A stretch of DNA of 64,000 nt from Microcella humidisoli (GTDB lineage Bacteria > Actinomycetota > Actinomycetes > Actinomycetales > Microbacteriaceae). This document shows positions 45,675-54,703 of the stretch, piece after piece. The stretch is from positions 1,054,001-1,118,000 of the forward strand of contig NZ_CP101497.1 in the NCBI RefSeq assembly GCF_024362325.1, in the 5' to 3' direction. Numbering within the stretch: the stretch's first letter is position 1; every line of letters begins with the position of its first letter. The position numbers and the translations under genes were made by a program. Below the pieces are notes generated by a model. The model searched no databases, was not told where the DNA came from, and saw only the letters and a program-made list of their open reading frames with translations.

Positions 45675-46649
45675 TCAGCGGGTGGTCGTCACGGGCGTCC
45701 CTCGCAGGGCGCGATCGCCGAGGGTGACGAGCGCCATGTGGGGCACCGTCAGGGCGGCGAGGCCGATGAACACGACGCGCAGCAGCTGGTCGTCGAGGGA
45801 GGCGGTACCGGCCGTCGCCCAGAGGAACGCCCCGGCCATCAGCAGGGGGGCGAGCGTGTAGGTCGCGACGATGAGCACGGTGAGGCGGCGGCCGTGGCCG
45901 TGCTCCTCGCGGAAGCCCTCGCGCAAGTGCCGCGCGCTGTGCAGCGCGCAGAAGTAGACGATGAAGAACATCAGGGGTGGGGCGAGCAGGGCGAGGGCGG
46001 CGGCCGCGAGCAGCTCGATCCCCTCGTGGGGTGCTCGGCGGGCGGCGACGACCGCGGCCGCCGCCAGGGCGACGAGCAGCACGGGACCGAACGCGGCCTG
46101 GGTTTGGGCGACGAGGCGAGCGCCCTCACCGGCGAGGGTCGCGTAGAGGTCGGCCACCGCATCCTGATCTCGCAAGGAGGGGAGGCTGAGCAGGGCCGCG
46201 CCCGTGACGAAGCGGAGGGCGAGGGGGCGCTCGCGGTTCCAGTCGCTGCCGAAGTGGGCGGCGGAGATGAGCAGGAAGGCGATAAGGCAGGGAACGGGAG
46301 CGAGGAGCCACAGGGCGACGACCGCCGCGGCGACGCCGGTGTAGGCGAGGTTGAAGACCGCGAAGGTCAGCGGCGTGCGCCAGTAGCCGAGGCGCCGGGC
46401 GATGAGCGGGTCGAGCGCGCCGTGCGGCATGCCCAGCACGGCGGCGAGGATCGCGATGGCCGCGATCTGCACAACCAGGGGCGGCTCGGGGTTCGCGAGC
46501 AGGAAGGCGAGCGCGGTGAGCAGGGCGAGGGTCAGGAACAGTCGGGTTTCGAACGGCGCGACGGCGGAAGCCTTCGTGTGCCTCGGGAGGGTGGCGTCGG
46601 TCGACCGAGCAGGCGTGGTCGTCACCGCGGCAGGTTCGGTCGCCGTCAC
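45675..46649 (-). CDS. blh: Brp/Blh family beta-carotene 15,15'-dioxygenase
   Basis: A 324-residue polytopic membrane protein of the Brp/Blh family, which cleaves beta-carotene into two retinal molecules. Four short His motifs that bind the catalytic iron can be seen in different helices: GMPHGALD, ISAAHFGSDW, CALHSARHLREG and VPHMALV. The GTG start at 46649 overlaps the stop of the lycopene cyclase gene (GTGA), so cyclisation and cleavage steps are coupled. No rhodopsin gene is in the window; retinal for a rhodopsin elsewhere in the genome is the likely product use. A Pro/Thr-rich head of about 30 residues precedes the first helix. Confidence 0.88.
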   Translation of the reverse strand: MTATEPAAVTTTPARSTDATLPRHTKASAVAPFETRLFLTLALLTALAFLLANPEPPLVVQIAAIAILAAVLGMPHGALDPLIARRLGYWRTPLTFAVFNLAYTGVAAAVVALWLLAPVPCLIAFLLISAAHFGSDWNRERPLALRFVTGAALLSLPSLRDQDAVADLYATLAGEGARLVAQTQAAFGPVLLVALAAAAVVAARRAPHEGIELLAAAALALLAPPLMFFIVYFCALHSARHLREGFREEHGHGRRLTVLIVATYTLAPLLMAGAFLWATAGTASLDDQLLRVVFIGLAALTVPHMALVTLGDRALRGTPVTTTR

Positions 46650-47860
46650 CGCGCGACCCGGTCGGCCCGGGCGGCGCTCGCCGCAGCGACGAGCCGAGCG
46701 CGGCGGTCGGGCAGCTGGGCGAGGAAGGGCAGCAGCGGCAGGCTCACAATGATGCTCGCGAGGTCGCCCGCCGTCGCCCGATCGGTGAGGAACCGCAGCA
46801 GGCGATGCGGGGCGACGCCGCGCGCCATCGCCATGAAGTAGTCGGCCGTTCGCTCGGGATGCGCGCGCAGAGCCTGCAGGAAGATGCGGTCCATCTGCCG
46901 CCGAACCCACGGCTCGGCCGGATGCGGCGCCGGGTCCTCCCCGCGCGCGAGCGCCCCGGCGCAGGCCCGCGCCCACTGCTGGATGCGCAGGAACGCGTAC
47001 CCCGAGGCATCCCGCAGCGCCCCGCCGGCGTTGCCCGCGAGCACGACGCCGGGCATCGGCTGCTCGTCGAGGGGCATTCGACCCATCGGCAGGATGCCCC
47101 CCTCCTCCCGCACGACCGTCGCCCCCGCGAGGCCCAGGGCCGCGAGCTCGGCATCCCGCTCGGCCACGACGACGCTCTCGGCAAGGGGCACCGGGCTGAA
47201 GCGCGTCCACTCCACGAGCGCGCGGGTCGGCGAGAGCGGGAGAACGTAGACGAAGCCGAGGCCGTCGGCGCCGCTCCGCATCCTTGTCATTAGTCCGACG
47301 GCGTCGGCCTCGGTGGCAAGGGCACCGCCGTGCTCGACCTCGACCCCGCTGAAGCACTGGTAGAGCAGTGCGGCCGTGCGGCGCGGGCGGGTGTCCACGA
47401 CGCGGCGGGCGATCAGCGCGCCCTCGTCGGTCGTGACGCGCACGCCGGACGACCCGTCGGCCAGCGTGACCGACGACAGGTCGCGGGCCGCGACGCCGAG
47501 GCGCAGGTCGATGCGCTCATCGCCGGCGATCTCGGCGAGGGCCCAGCGGTAGAAGTCGACGCCGCGGATGTACTGGTAGCTCATGCCCGGCACGCGATGG
47601 GTGGCCGAGCGGCCGGCGAGGTCGGCGTAGGTCCAGCCGCTCCACTCGTGGGCGACGATGTCGCGCAGCGGGTGGTGGTCGTGCTGCCAGAAGCTCCAGC
47701 TGCGGTCGTCGGCGAACTCGGTGCGCGTGTCGACGAGAACGACACTCAGGTCGCCGTCGCCGCTCGCGAGGCGGGCTGCGAGCGAGAGCCCCGCGCATCC
47801 GGCGCCGAGAATGACGAGGTCGACGAGGTCGAACTCGCTCTCGGGCGGCAGCGCGGTCAT
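46646..47860 (-). CDS. crtY: lycopene beta-cyclase (CrtY/CrtL type)
   Basis: A 404-residue flavoprotein that converts lycopene to beta-carotene. The FAD dinucleotide motif is LVILGAGCAGLSLAARL (about 12-28); VLVDTRTEFADDRSWSFW and MSYQYIRGVDFYRWAL are family segments; GNAGGALRDASGYAFLRIQ is the late FAD region. The start ATG at 47860 has GGAG 7 nt upstream. It is a single-chain cyclase, unlike the heterodimeric CrtYe/Yf or LbtBC enzymes that many relatives use for C50 carotenoids. It is coupled to blh and divergent from the helicase gene. Confidence 0.88.
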   Translation of the reverse strand: MTALPPESEFDLVDLVILGAGCAGLSLAARLASGDGDLSVVLVDTRTEFADDRSWSFWQHDHHPLRDIVAHEWSGWTYADLAGRSATHRVPGMSYQYIRGVDFYRWALAEIAGDERIDLRLGVAARDLSSVTLADGSSGVRVTTDEGALIARRVVDTRPRRTAALLYQCFSGVEVEHGGALATEADAVGLMTRMRSGADGLGFVYVLPLSPTRALVEWTRFSPVPLAESVVVAERDAELAALGLAGATVVREEGGILPMGRMPLDEQPMPGVVLAGNAGGALRDASGYAFLRIQQWARACAGALARGEDPAPHPAEPWVRRQMDRIFLQALRAHPERTADYFMAMARGVAPHRLLRFLTDRATAGDLASIIVSLPLLPFLAQLPDRRARLVAAASAARADRVAR

Positions 47861-48006
47861 CGGCGACTCCACGGCGGAACAGAGGGGGGCGGGCGCCGAA
47901 GTCGACGCGGTATCGCCGACGCTAAGCGCGCAGTCTGGAGGTCTGCCCCACACCGGATGGGGGAACGCTGGTGAACGGCTCACGGTCGGCGTGTCGGTCG
48001 ACGCGG

Positions 48007-48012
48007 TACCGT
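48007..48012 (+). promoter_or_regulatory. -10 element of the DEAD-box helicase gene
   Basis: TACCGT ends 6 nt before the ATG at 48019. The preceding GTCGACGCGGTA is repeated at 47901-47912; the meaning of this 12-bp direct repeat is unclear. Confidence 0.5.
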
Positions 48013-48018
48013 CAATGC

Positions 48019-49764
48019 ATGACGACCGCTGAAGCAGACACGTCGGCGGCCGCTGACTCCATCCCAACGACGACGTTCTCTGACCTGGGGCTCAGCGATG
48101 CCGTGCTCAAGGCGCTGCGTGATGTCGGCTACGAGACGCCCTCCGCGATTCAGGCCGCGACCATTCCGACCCTGCTCGCCGGTCGCGACGTCGTGGGCCT
48201 CGCGCAGACGGGCACGGGCAAGACGGCCGCCTTCGCCCTGCCGATCCTGTCGCGGCTCGACGTGTCGCAGAAGAGCCCCCAGGCGCTCGTGCTCGCGCCG
48301 ACGCGCGAGCTCGCCCTCCAGGTGTGCGAGGCCTTCGAGAAGTACGCCGCCCATCTTCGTGGCGTGCACGTGCTGCCCGTCTACGGCGGCCAGGCGTACG
48401 GCGTGCAGCTCTCGGCGCTGCGCCGCGGCGTGCACGTCGTCGTCGGCACACCGGGCCGCATCATGGACCACCTCGCGAAGGGCACCCTCGACCTCAGCGA
48501 GCTCAAGTACCTCGTGCTCGACGAGGCCGACGAGATGCTCAAGATGGGCTTCGCGGAGGACGTCGAGACGATCCTCGCCGAGACGCCGAAAGAGAAGCAG
48601 GTCGCGCTGTTCTCGGCGACGATGCCCGCGACGATCCGCCGGCTCTCGCAGCAGTACCTCACCGATCCCGACGAGATCACCGTGAAGTCGACGACGACGA
48701 CCTCGGCCAACACGACGCAGCGCTACCTCATCGTCGGCTACCCGCAGAAGGTCGACGCCCTTACCCGCATCCTCGAGGTCGAGAACTTCGAGGGCATGAT
48801 CGTCTTCGTCCGCACCAAGAACGAGACTGAGACGCTCGCCGAGAAGCTGCGCGCCCGCGGCTACTCGGCCGCCGCGATCAGCGGCGACGTGGCGCAGGTG
48901 CAGCGCGAGCGCACCGTCAACCAGCTGAAGTCGGGCAAGCTCGACATCCTCGTCGCGACCGATGTCGCCGCGCGCGGCCTCGACGTCGACCGCATCAGCC
49001 ACGTCGTCAACTTCGACATCCCCGTCGACACCGAGTCGTACGTGCACCGCATCGGCCGCACGGGCCGCGCCGGCCGCTCGGGCTCGGCCATCAGTTTCGT
49101 GACGCCGCGCGAGCGCCGCCTCCTCACGGCGATCGAGAAGGCCACGCGCCAGCCGCTCACCGAGATGCGCCTGCCGAGCGTCGACGACGTCAACGTCACG
49201 CGCCTCGCCCGATTCGACGACGCCATCACGGCGGCGCTCGGCCAGAGCGACCGCATCGCCGAGTTCCGCGACATCGTGAGCCACTACGTCGAGCACCACG
49301 ACGTGGCCGAGCTCGACGTCGCGGCGGCCCTCGCGCTCGTCGCGCAGGGCGACACCCCCCTGCTCCTCTCGGCCGAGGAGGAGCGCGCGCAGCGGTTCGC
49401 GAACGACGCGCGCGCCGACCGGCCGGCTCGGGATGACCGCTCGGCCCGCGGCGGACGCGACGACCGCGACGGCGCGCGCCCGGAGCGCCGCGCCCGCCCC
49501 GCCTCGGGCACGCTCGCGCCGTACCGCATCGAGGTGGGCCGTCGCCACAAGGTCGAGCCGCGGCAGATCGTCGGCGCGCTCGCGAACGAGGGCGGCCTCA
49601 GCCGGGAGGACTTCGGGGCCATCACCATTCAGCCCGACTTCTCGATCGTCGAGCTGCCGGCCGACCTCTCGCCCGCCGTGCTGCAGAAGCTGCAGGGCAC
49701 GCGCATCAGCGGCAAGCTCATCGAGATCGCGCCCGATCGCGGTCGCCCGCAGCGTCGACGGTAG
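48019..49764 (+). CDS. deaD: DEAD-box RNA helicase with DbpA-type RNA-binding domain
   Basis: A 581-residue ATP-dependent RNA helicase of the CsdA/DeaD type, acting in ribosome assembly and RNA decay, often cold-induced. Motifs in order: Q motif region TFSDLGLSDAVLKAL with PSAIQ, Walker A AQTGTGKT (62-69), PTRELA, DEAD (168-171), SAT, and HRIGRTGRAGR in the helicase C domain. A basic Arg/Asp-rich linker (about 465-495) precedes a C-terminal DbpA RNA-binding domain (about 500-575). Start ATG agrees with the leaderless -10. Confidence 0.95.
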   Translation: MTTAEADTSAAADSIPTTTFSDLGLSDAVLKALRDVGYETPSAIQAATIPTLLAGRDVVGLAQTGTGKTAAFALPILSRLDVSQKSPQALVLAPTRELALQVCEAFEKYAAHLRGVHVLPVYGGQAYGVQLSALRRGVHVVVGTPGRIMDHLAKGTLDLSELKYLVLDEADEMLKMGFAEDVETILAETPKEKQVALFSATMPATIRRLSQQYLTDPDEITVKSTTTTSANTTQRYLIVGYPQKVDALTRILEVENFEGMIVFVRTKNETETLAEKLRARGYSAAAISGDVAQVQRERTVNQLKSGKLDILVATDVAARGLDVDRISHVVNFDIPVDTESYVHRIGRTGRAGRSGSAISFVTPRERRLLTAIEKATRQPLTEMRLPSVDDVNVTRLARFDDAITAALGQSDRIAEFRDIVSHYVEHHDVAELDVAAALALVAQGDTPLLLSAEEERAQRFANDARADRPARDDRSARGGRDDRDGARPERRARPASGTLAPYRIEVGRRHKVEPRQIVGALANEGGLSREDFGAITIQPDFSIVELPADLSPAVLQKLQGTRISGKLIEIAPDRGRPQRRR

Positions 49765-49797
49765 CCCACAGCACCCTCGGGACCTCCGGCCCTGGAG

Positions 49798-49812
49798 TAC
49801 CCCAGGGGGGTT
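49798..49812. promoter_or_regulatory. CsoR-like copper operator of copZ-copA
   Basis: TACCCC-AGG-GGGGTT is a near-palindrome resembling actinobacterial CsoR operators (TACCCC-N3-GGGGTA). It lies directly before an extended -10 (TGCTACCAT, 49813-49821) that ends 6 nt before the copZ start, so a bound repressor would block polymerase. csoR itself is not in the window. Confidence 0.6.
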
Positions 49813-49827
49813 TGCTACCATCGCCCC

Positions 49828-50235
49828 ATGGAGACCTCGCAGCCCAGCCGACTCAACCTGCTCACCGGAGCATCCGTCACCGACGCCACCGCTGATGCGG
49901 GCGGATGCTGCGGCGGCGGCTCGTGCATGTGCGGCGGCGGTGCCGCCGCGGCCCCGGCCTTCGACCTGTCGGGCAGCCGTGGGCTCGTCGACGTCGTCGA
50001 CACGGCGGATGACACGACCGTGCCGGCCGGCACCGAGTTCCTCGTCACGGGCATGACCTGCGGCCACTGCGTCTCGAGCGTCAAGGAGGAGGTCGGTGCG
50101 ATCGACGGCGTCGACGCCGTCGAGGTCGTGCTCAAGAAGGGCGGCGCCTCGCGCGTCACCGTCAGCTCGTCCGGCCCCGTCGACGTGGATGCCGTGCGCG
50201 CCGCTGTCGAGGAGGCGGGCTACCAGCTCGCCTGA
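49828..50235 (+). CDS. copZ: copper chaperone CopZ-like HMA protein with extra Cys-rich head
   Basis: A 135-residue heavy-metal-associated protein. The C-terminal HMA domain (about 68-135) has GMTCGHC with Cys78 and Cys81 and would pass Cu(I) to the ATPase. Unusually, the first 45 residues carry an additional cluster Cys27-Cys28, Cys33 and Cys35 within [14 protein letters not shown], a likely second metal-binding site. copA starts 4 nt after its stop. The promoter holds a CsoR-like operator. Confidence 0.92.
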   Translation: METSQPSRLNLLTGASVTDATADAGGCCGGGSCMCGGGAAAAPAFDLSGSRGLVDVVDTADDTTVPAGTEFLVTGMTCGHCVSSVKEEVGAIDGVDAVEVVLKKGGASRVTVSSSGPVDVDAVRAAVEEAGYQLA

Positions 50236-50239
50236 TCCT

Positions 50240-52507
50240 GTGACCCTCACCGAGTCCCGCGAGGAGCTGCAGCTCGAGCTCACGGGCATGACCTGCGCCT
50301 CGTGCGCGAACCGCATCGAGCGCAGCCTCAACAAGCTGCCGGGCGTCGAGGCCACGGTCAACTACGCGACCGAGAAGGCCTCGGTGCGCGCGGCCGAGGG
50401 CGGGCCGCTCGACGGAGCTCCGCTCGACGCGGACGCGCTCATCGCGGCCGTCGAGAAGGCCGGGTACGGGGCGGCCGTGGTCGTTCCGCGCGAGGTGAGC
50501 GCAGCATCCACCGCCCCCGTGGCGGCCCCGGTCGACGAGCTCGCGCCGCTGCGGCAGCGGCTCATCATCTCGGCGGTGCTGACCATTCCGGTGCTGCTCA
50601 TGTCGATGATTCCCGCGCTGCAGTTCATGAACTGGCAGTGGCTCGCGCTGACCCTCGCCTCGCCCGTGGCGGTGTGGGGGGCGTGGCCGTTCCACCGCGT
50701 CGCGCTGCACAACGCGCGCCGGCTGATCGCGAGCATGGACACCCTCATCTCGGTCGGCGTCAGCGCCGCCTACCTGTGGAGCCTCTACGCGCTGTTCTTC
50801 GGCGAGGCCGGCATGCCCGGCATGACCATGACGCTGCAGCTGCTCGGGCGGCCCGAGGAGGGCGCGCACGAGATCTACCTCGAGGTCGCCGCGGCGGTCA
50901 CGGTCTTCATCCTGCTCGGCCGCTACCTCGAGGCGCGCGCCAAGCGGTCGTCACGGGAGGCGCTCGACGCCCTGCTTGACCTCGCCGCGCGCGACGCGGC
51001 CGTGCTGCGCGACGGCGTGGAGGTGCGCGTGCCGGTCGGACAGCTGCAGGTCAACGACCGCGTCGTCGTTCGTCCCGGCGAGACGATCCCGACCGACGGC
51101 GTCGTCGTCGAGGGCACCTCGAGCGTCGACGCCTCGCTGCTCACGGGCGAACCGCTGCCCGTTGATGTCGAACTCGACAGCCGCGTCGTCGGCGGCACCA
51201 TCAACGTCGGTGGCCGCATCGTCGTCGAGGCCTCGCGCGTCGGTGCCGACACCGAGCTCGCGCGCATGGGCCGCCTCGTCGAAGAGGCGCAGACGGGCAA
51301 GGCCGAGGTGCAGCGTCTGGCCGACCGGGTCTCGGGCGTCTTCGTGCCCATCGTCTTCGCGCTCGCCCTGCTGACGCTGCTCGGCTGGCTGCTGCTCGAC
51401 GGCTCGGTCGAGATCGCCTTCACCGCCGCCGTCGCGACGCTCATCATCGCCTGCCCGTGCGCGCTCGGGCTCGCGACCCCCACCGCCCTGCTCGTCGGCA
51501 CGGGCCGCGGCTCGCAGCTCGGAATCCTCATCCGCGGCCCGCAGGTGCTCGAGCGCACACGCCGCATCGACACGATCGTGCTCGACAAGACGGGCACCGT
51601 CACGACGGGGCAGATGGCTGTCACCGCGGTCGTCTCGGTCGCGGGCGTCGATGCCGATCGGATGCTCGCCCTGGCGGCATCCGCCGAAGACGGGTCCGAG
51701 CATCCGCTCGCCCGGGCGGTCGTCGACCACGCCCGCGCGGCCGGCCTGTCTCTCTTCGCGGCCGAGTCGTTCGCGTCGCACGCGGGCGCGGGCGTCACGG
51801 CCGTGGTCGACGGCCACGCGCTCGCGATCGGCCGGGCGTCGTGGCTCTTCGAGTCGTGGGCCATCGAGGTGGACGCGGCGCTCATCGTCACGCACGAAGA
51901 CGCGGGCGCGACGCCGATCGTGGTCGCGATCGATGGCGCCGTGGCCGGGGTCATCGTGCTCGCCGACACCCTCAAGCCGACCTCGGCGCTCGCGATCGAG
52001 CGCTTCCGGGCGCTCGGCCTCGACCCGGTGCTGCTGACCGGCGACAACGCCGGCGCCGCGCGAACGGTCGCCGCGAAGCTCGGCATCGACGACGTGCGCG
52101 CGGGGGTCACGCCCGCGGGCAAGCTCGACGTCATCCGGCAGCTGCAGGCCGACGGGCACGTCGTGGCGATGGTCGGCGACGGCGTCAACGACGCGGCGGC
52201 GCTCGCCGCGGCCGACCTCGGCATCGCGATGGGTGGCGGCACCGACGCGGCCATGGCCGCCTCCGACCTGACCGTCGTGAGCGGCGACCTGCTCGTAGTG
52301 GTCGACGCCATCCGGCTGGCGCGCCGCACGTTGCGCACCATCATCGGCAACCTGTTCTGGGCGTTCGGCTACAACGTCGCGGCGATCCCGATCGCGATGG
52401 CCGGGCTGCTGAACCCGCTGCTCGCCGGGCTTGCGATGGCGTTCTCGAGCGTGTTCGTCGTCACGAACTCGCTGCGGCTGCGCGGGTTCAGGCCCCAGCC
52501 GCGCTAG
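50240..52507 (+). CDS. copA: copper-exporting P1B-type ATPase CopA
   Basis: A 755-residue Cu(I) exporter in the cytoplasmic membrane. One N-terminal HMA domain with Cys19 and Cys22 (GMTCASC); eight predicted helices; the actuator loop with TGEP; the membrane metal site CPC in [13 protein letters not shown]; phosphorylation Asp in [15 protein letters not shown]; and the hinge [13 protein letters not shown] plus the late YNVAAIPIA and [15 protein letters not shown] segments are typical of Cu(I) ATPases. The GTG at 50240, 4 nt after copZ, was chosen for the best-fitting N-terminus. Confidence 0.94.
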   Translation: MTLTESREELQLELTGMTCASCANRIERSLNKLPGVEATVNYATEKASVRAAEGGPLDGAPLDADALIAAVEKAGYGAAVVVPREVSAASTAPVAAPVDELAPLRQRLIISAVLTIPVLLMSMIPALQFMNWQWLALTLASPVAVWGAWPFHRVALHNARRLIASMDTLISVGVSAAYLWSLYALFFGEAGMPGMTMTLQLLGRPEEGAHEIYLEVAAAVTVFILLGRYLEARAKRSSREALDALLDLAARDAAVLRDGVEVRVPVGQLQVNDRVVVRPGETIPTDGVVVEGTSSVDASLLTGEPLPVDVELDSRVVGGTINVGGRIVVEASRVGADTELARMGRLVEEAQTGKAEVQRLADRVSGVFVPIVFALALLTLLGWLLLDGSVEIAFTAAVATLIIACPCALGLATPTALLVGTGRGSQLGILIRGPQVLERTRRIDTIVLDKTGTVTTGQMAVTAVVSVAGVDADRMLALAASAEDGSEHPLARAVVDHARAAGLSLFAAESFASHAGAGVTAVVDGHALAIGRASWLFESWAIEVDAALIVTHEDAGATPIVVAIDGAVAGVIVLADTLKPTSALAIERFRALGLDPVLLTGDNAGAARTVAAKLGIDDVRAGVTPAGKLDVIRQLQADGHVVAMVGDGVNDAAALAAADLGIAMGGGTDAAMAASDLTVVSGDLLVVVDAIRLARRTLRTIIGNLFWAFGYNVAAIPIAMAGLLNPLLAGLAMAFSSVFVVTNSLRLRGFRPQPR

Positions 52508-52525
52508 ACCGCGGTGGGTGCAGCG

Positions 52526-52942
52526 TCACTCGACGATGTGCCTGGCGAACAGCCGTTCGAGCACGGTGCGCAGCGCGACCACGCCCTGCGGTGACGGGAG
52601 CCGGGCGATCGTCGAGGCGTCGCCCTCGAACTCTGCGCCCTCGACTGCGAGAAGCTCGGCGACGGTGACGCCGTCGAGATGGACGTTATGGAGGCGAGAC
52701 CCCGGCCCGACTCCCGCGGAGATGTTGAGGTCGGTGCACCCGCCGATGTTGTCGGGGTCGATCGACGGCGCAAGCCGAGGGAATCGCGCGCGGAACTCCG
52801 CGTGTGGCATGCAGTAGACGATGCCGACGTCGTCTCCGATGCCCGCTTGCCCAGCCTGGAAGCCGTGCCGGGTCATGAGCGGGTCGAGCTCGGCGCACAG
52901 CAGCGCGGCGAGCTCCTGCGGCGTCAGGGCGTGAGCGGTCAT
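52526..52942 (-). CDS. hypothetical protein, 138 residues
   Basis: Not recognised. A soluble, mildly acidic protein starting MTAHALTPQELAALLCAEL, with segments GDDVGIVYCMPHAEFRARF and CTDLNISAGVGPGSRLHNV and a helical C-terminus VVALRTVLERLFARH. No signal peptide, membrane helix or metal motif is clear. It lies 19 bp behind the GMC oxidoreductase on the same strand, so it may belong to the aldehyde dehydrogenase operon, or be expressed alone. It is convergent with copA (18 bp). Confidence 0.6.
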   Translation of the reverse strand: MTAHALTPQELAALLCAELDPLMTRHGFQAGQAGIGDDVGIVYCMPHAEFRARFPRLAPSIDPDNIGGCTDLNISAGVGPGSRLHNVHLDGVTVAELLAVEGAEFEGDASTIARLPSPQGVVALRTVLERLFARHIVE

Positions 52943-52961
52943 CTCGACAGGGGCGGCGGCG

Positions 52962-54701
52962 CTAGTGCGCCGCGCGAGCGCGCACGCGGGGCAGACCCAG
53001 CGACACCGGAAGGCGCAGCTCGCCGACCGCGCCGGCCGGCACCACGGGCGACGCCGGGGGCACGGGCGGCACGGGCACGTAGGCGGTGCCGAGCGCAGGG
53101 CGGGCATCCGCCTCGCCGCGGTTCGGCCACAGCGCGAACGCGCGCTCCGCCTGCGCGGTGATCGTGAGCGAGGGGTTCACGCCGAGGTTCGCCGAGATGG
53201 CCGCGCCGTCGACGACGTGCAGTCCCTCGTGCCCGAACACGCGGTGATAGGCATCGACGACACCCGTCTCGGACGAGTCGCCGATCGGGCACCCGCCGAG
53301 GAAGTGCGCGGTCATCGGCACGTCGAAGACCTCGCTGATGCCCGTCTGCGCGTAGCCGTTCATGTGCGTCGCCATGAGTTCGTACGCCTCGTTTGCCTGC
53401 GGAATGTAGGTGGGGTTCGGCTCGCCGTGGCCCTGGCTCGACCGCAACCGGAAGCCGCCGAACGGCCCGCGACCGGCGCGCACCGTGAGCGAGTTGTCGC
53501 GGTTCTGCATGACGAGCCCGACGATCGACCGGCGGCTCCAGCTGCCGATGCCGAAGATCATTGAGAACACGCGTCCGGGGTGGCGCAGCAACTGGCCGAT
53601 CCAGCGCAGCCAGCGCGGGGTGCGGCCGCCGCCCGGCACAGCGACCGTCGCCAGCAGGGCGAGGGCGTTCGAGCCGTGGCCGTAGCGGCAGGGCTCGACG
53701 TGCGTGTGCTCGTCGGGATGGATCGACGAGGTGATCGCGACGCCGCGCGTCATGTCGACGCCGCGGGAGTGCCGCAGGCCGGTGGATGCTCCGCCGAGGG
53801 CCTCGGAGTTCGTGCGGGTCAGCTCGCCCAGCCGATCGGAGATGCCCGGCAGATGCCCCTCGGCCTTCATGCGGTGCAGCAGCTGCTGCGTGCCCCACGC
53901 GCCCGCGGCGACGACGACCTGGTCGGCGCTCCACGTGCGCTCGGTGCGACGGCCCTTGCCGGTGCGGCGGGTGGTGACCGTGTAGCTCCCGCCCGCACGC
54001 GGCTCGACGCGCGTGACCGTCGTGAGCGGGTGCACGACCGCGCCCGCCGACTCGGCGAGGTGCAGGTAGTTCTTGACGAGCGTGTTCTTGGCGTTGTGGC
54101 GGCACCCCGTCATGCACTCGCCGCACTCGATACAGCCGCGCCGTGCGGGCCCCGCGCCGCCGAAGTAGGGATCGGGCGCCTCGACGCCCGCGCCCTCGCC
54201 GAAGTAGACGCCGACGGGGGTGAGGTGGAAGCTGTCGGAGACTCCGAGGTCGGCGGCGACCTTCTGCATGATCTCGTCCGCGGGCGTGATCGTGGGGTTG
54301 AGCGCGACACCGAGCATGCGGCTGGCCTGGTCGTAGTAGGCGTCGAGCTCGGCCTTCCAGTCGGTGATGTGGGCCCACTGCCGGTCGGTGAAGAACGCGT
54401 CGCTCGCCGGGCGGTAGAGCGTGTTGGCGTAGACGAGCGAGCCGCCGCCGACGCCCGCCCCGGCGAGGATCATGACGTCGTCGAGCAGATGGATGCGCTG
54501 GATGCCGAGCAGCCCGAGCGCGGGCGCCCAGAAGAACTTCTTGAGGCTCCACGAGGTCGTCGCGAACTCGTCGTCGGCGAAGCGCCGCCCGGCTTCGAGC
54601 ACGGTGACCGAGTAGCCCTTCTCGACGAGGCGCAGCGCGGCGACCGAGCCGCCGAAGCCCGAACCGATGACCAGCACGTCGGTGTGCGTCGTCTCGCTCA
54701 T
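52962..54701 (-). CDS. GMC-family FAD oxidoreductase (cholesterol-oxidase-like)
   Basis: A 579-residue flavoprotein. The FAD motif VLVIGSGFGGSVAALRL starts at residue 9; GAGVGGGSLVYANTLYRP is the second flavin segment; a Cys cluster CIECGECMTGC, found in a bacterial GMC subgroup, follows near 195; the end has GGCPIGDSSETGVVDAYHRVFG and NPSLTITAQAERA. It probably oxidises a sterol, terpenoid or other alcohol. The ALDH gene ends 2 bp upstream, so alcohol to aldehyde to acid oxidation may be coupled. The C-terminus adds about 35 Pro/Val-rich residues. Confidence 0.85.
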   Translation of the reverse strand: MSETTHTDVLVIGSGFGGSVAALRLVEKGYSVTVLEAGRRFADDEFATTSWSLKKFFWAPALGLLGIQRIHLLDDVMILAGAGVGGGSLVYANTLYRPASDAFFTDRQWAHITDWKAELDAYYDQASRMLGVALNPTITPADEIMQKVAADLGVSDSFHLTPVGVYFGEGAGVEAPDPYFGGAGPARRGCIECGECMTGCRHNAKNTLVKNYLHLAESAGAVVHPLTTVTRVEPRAGGSYTVTTRRTGKGRRTERTWSADQVVVAAGAWGTQQLLHRMKAEGHLPGISDRLGELTRTNSEALGGASTGLRHSRGVDMTRGVAITSSIHPDEHTHVEPCRYGHGSNALALLATVAVPGGGRTPRWLRWIGQLLRHPGRVFSMIFGIGSWSRRSIVGLVMQNRDNSLTVRAGRGPFGGFRLRSSQGHGEPNPTYIPQANEAYELMATHMNGYAQTGISEVFDVPMTAHFLGGCPIGDSSETGVVDAYHRVFGHEGLHVVDGAAISANLGVNPSLTITAQAERAFALWPNRGEADARPALGTAYVPVPPVPPASPVVPAGAVGELRLPVSLGLPRVRARAAH

Positions 54702-54703
54702 GC

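Noticed and set aside
47901-48008. 12-bp direct repeat GTCGACGCGGTA in the crtY-deaD gap as a regulatory pair
   Set aside because: Only two copies about 96 bp apart, rich in common GTCGAC-type words; chance similarity cannot be excluded, so it is only mentioned with the deaD promoter.
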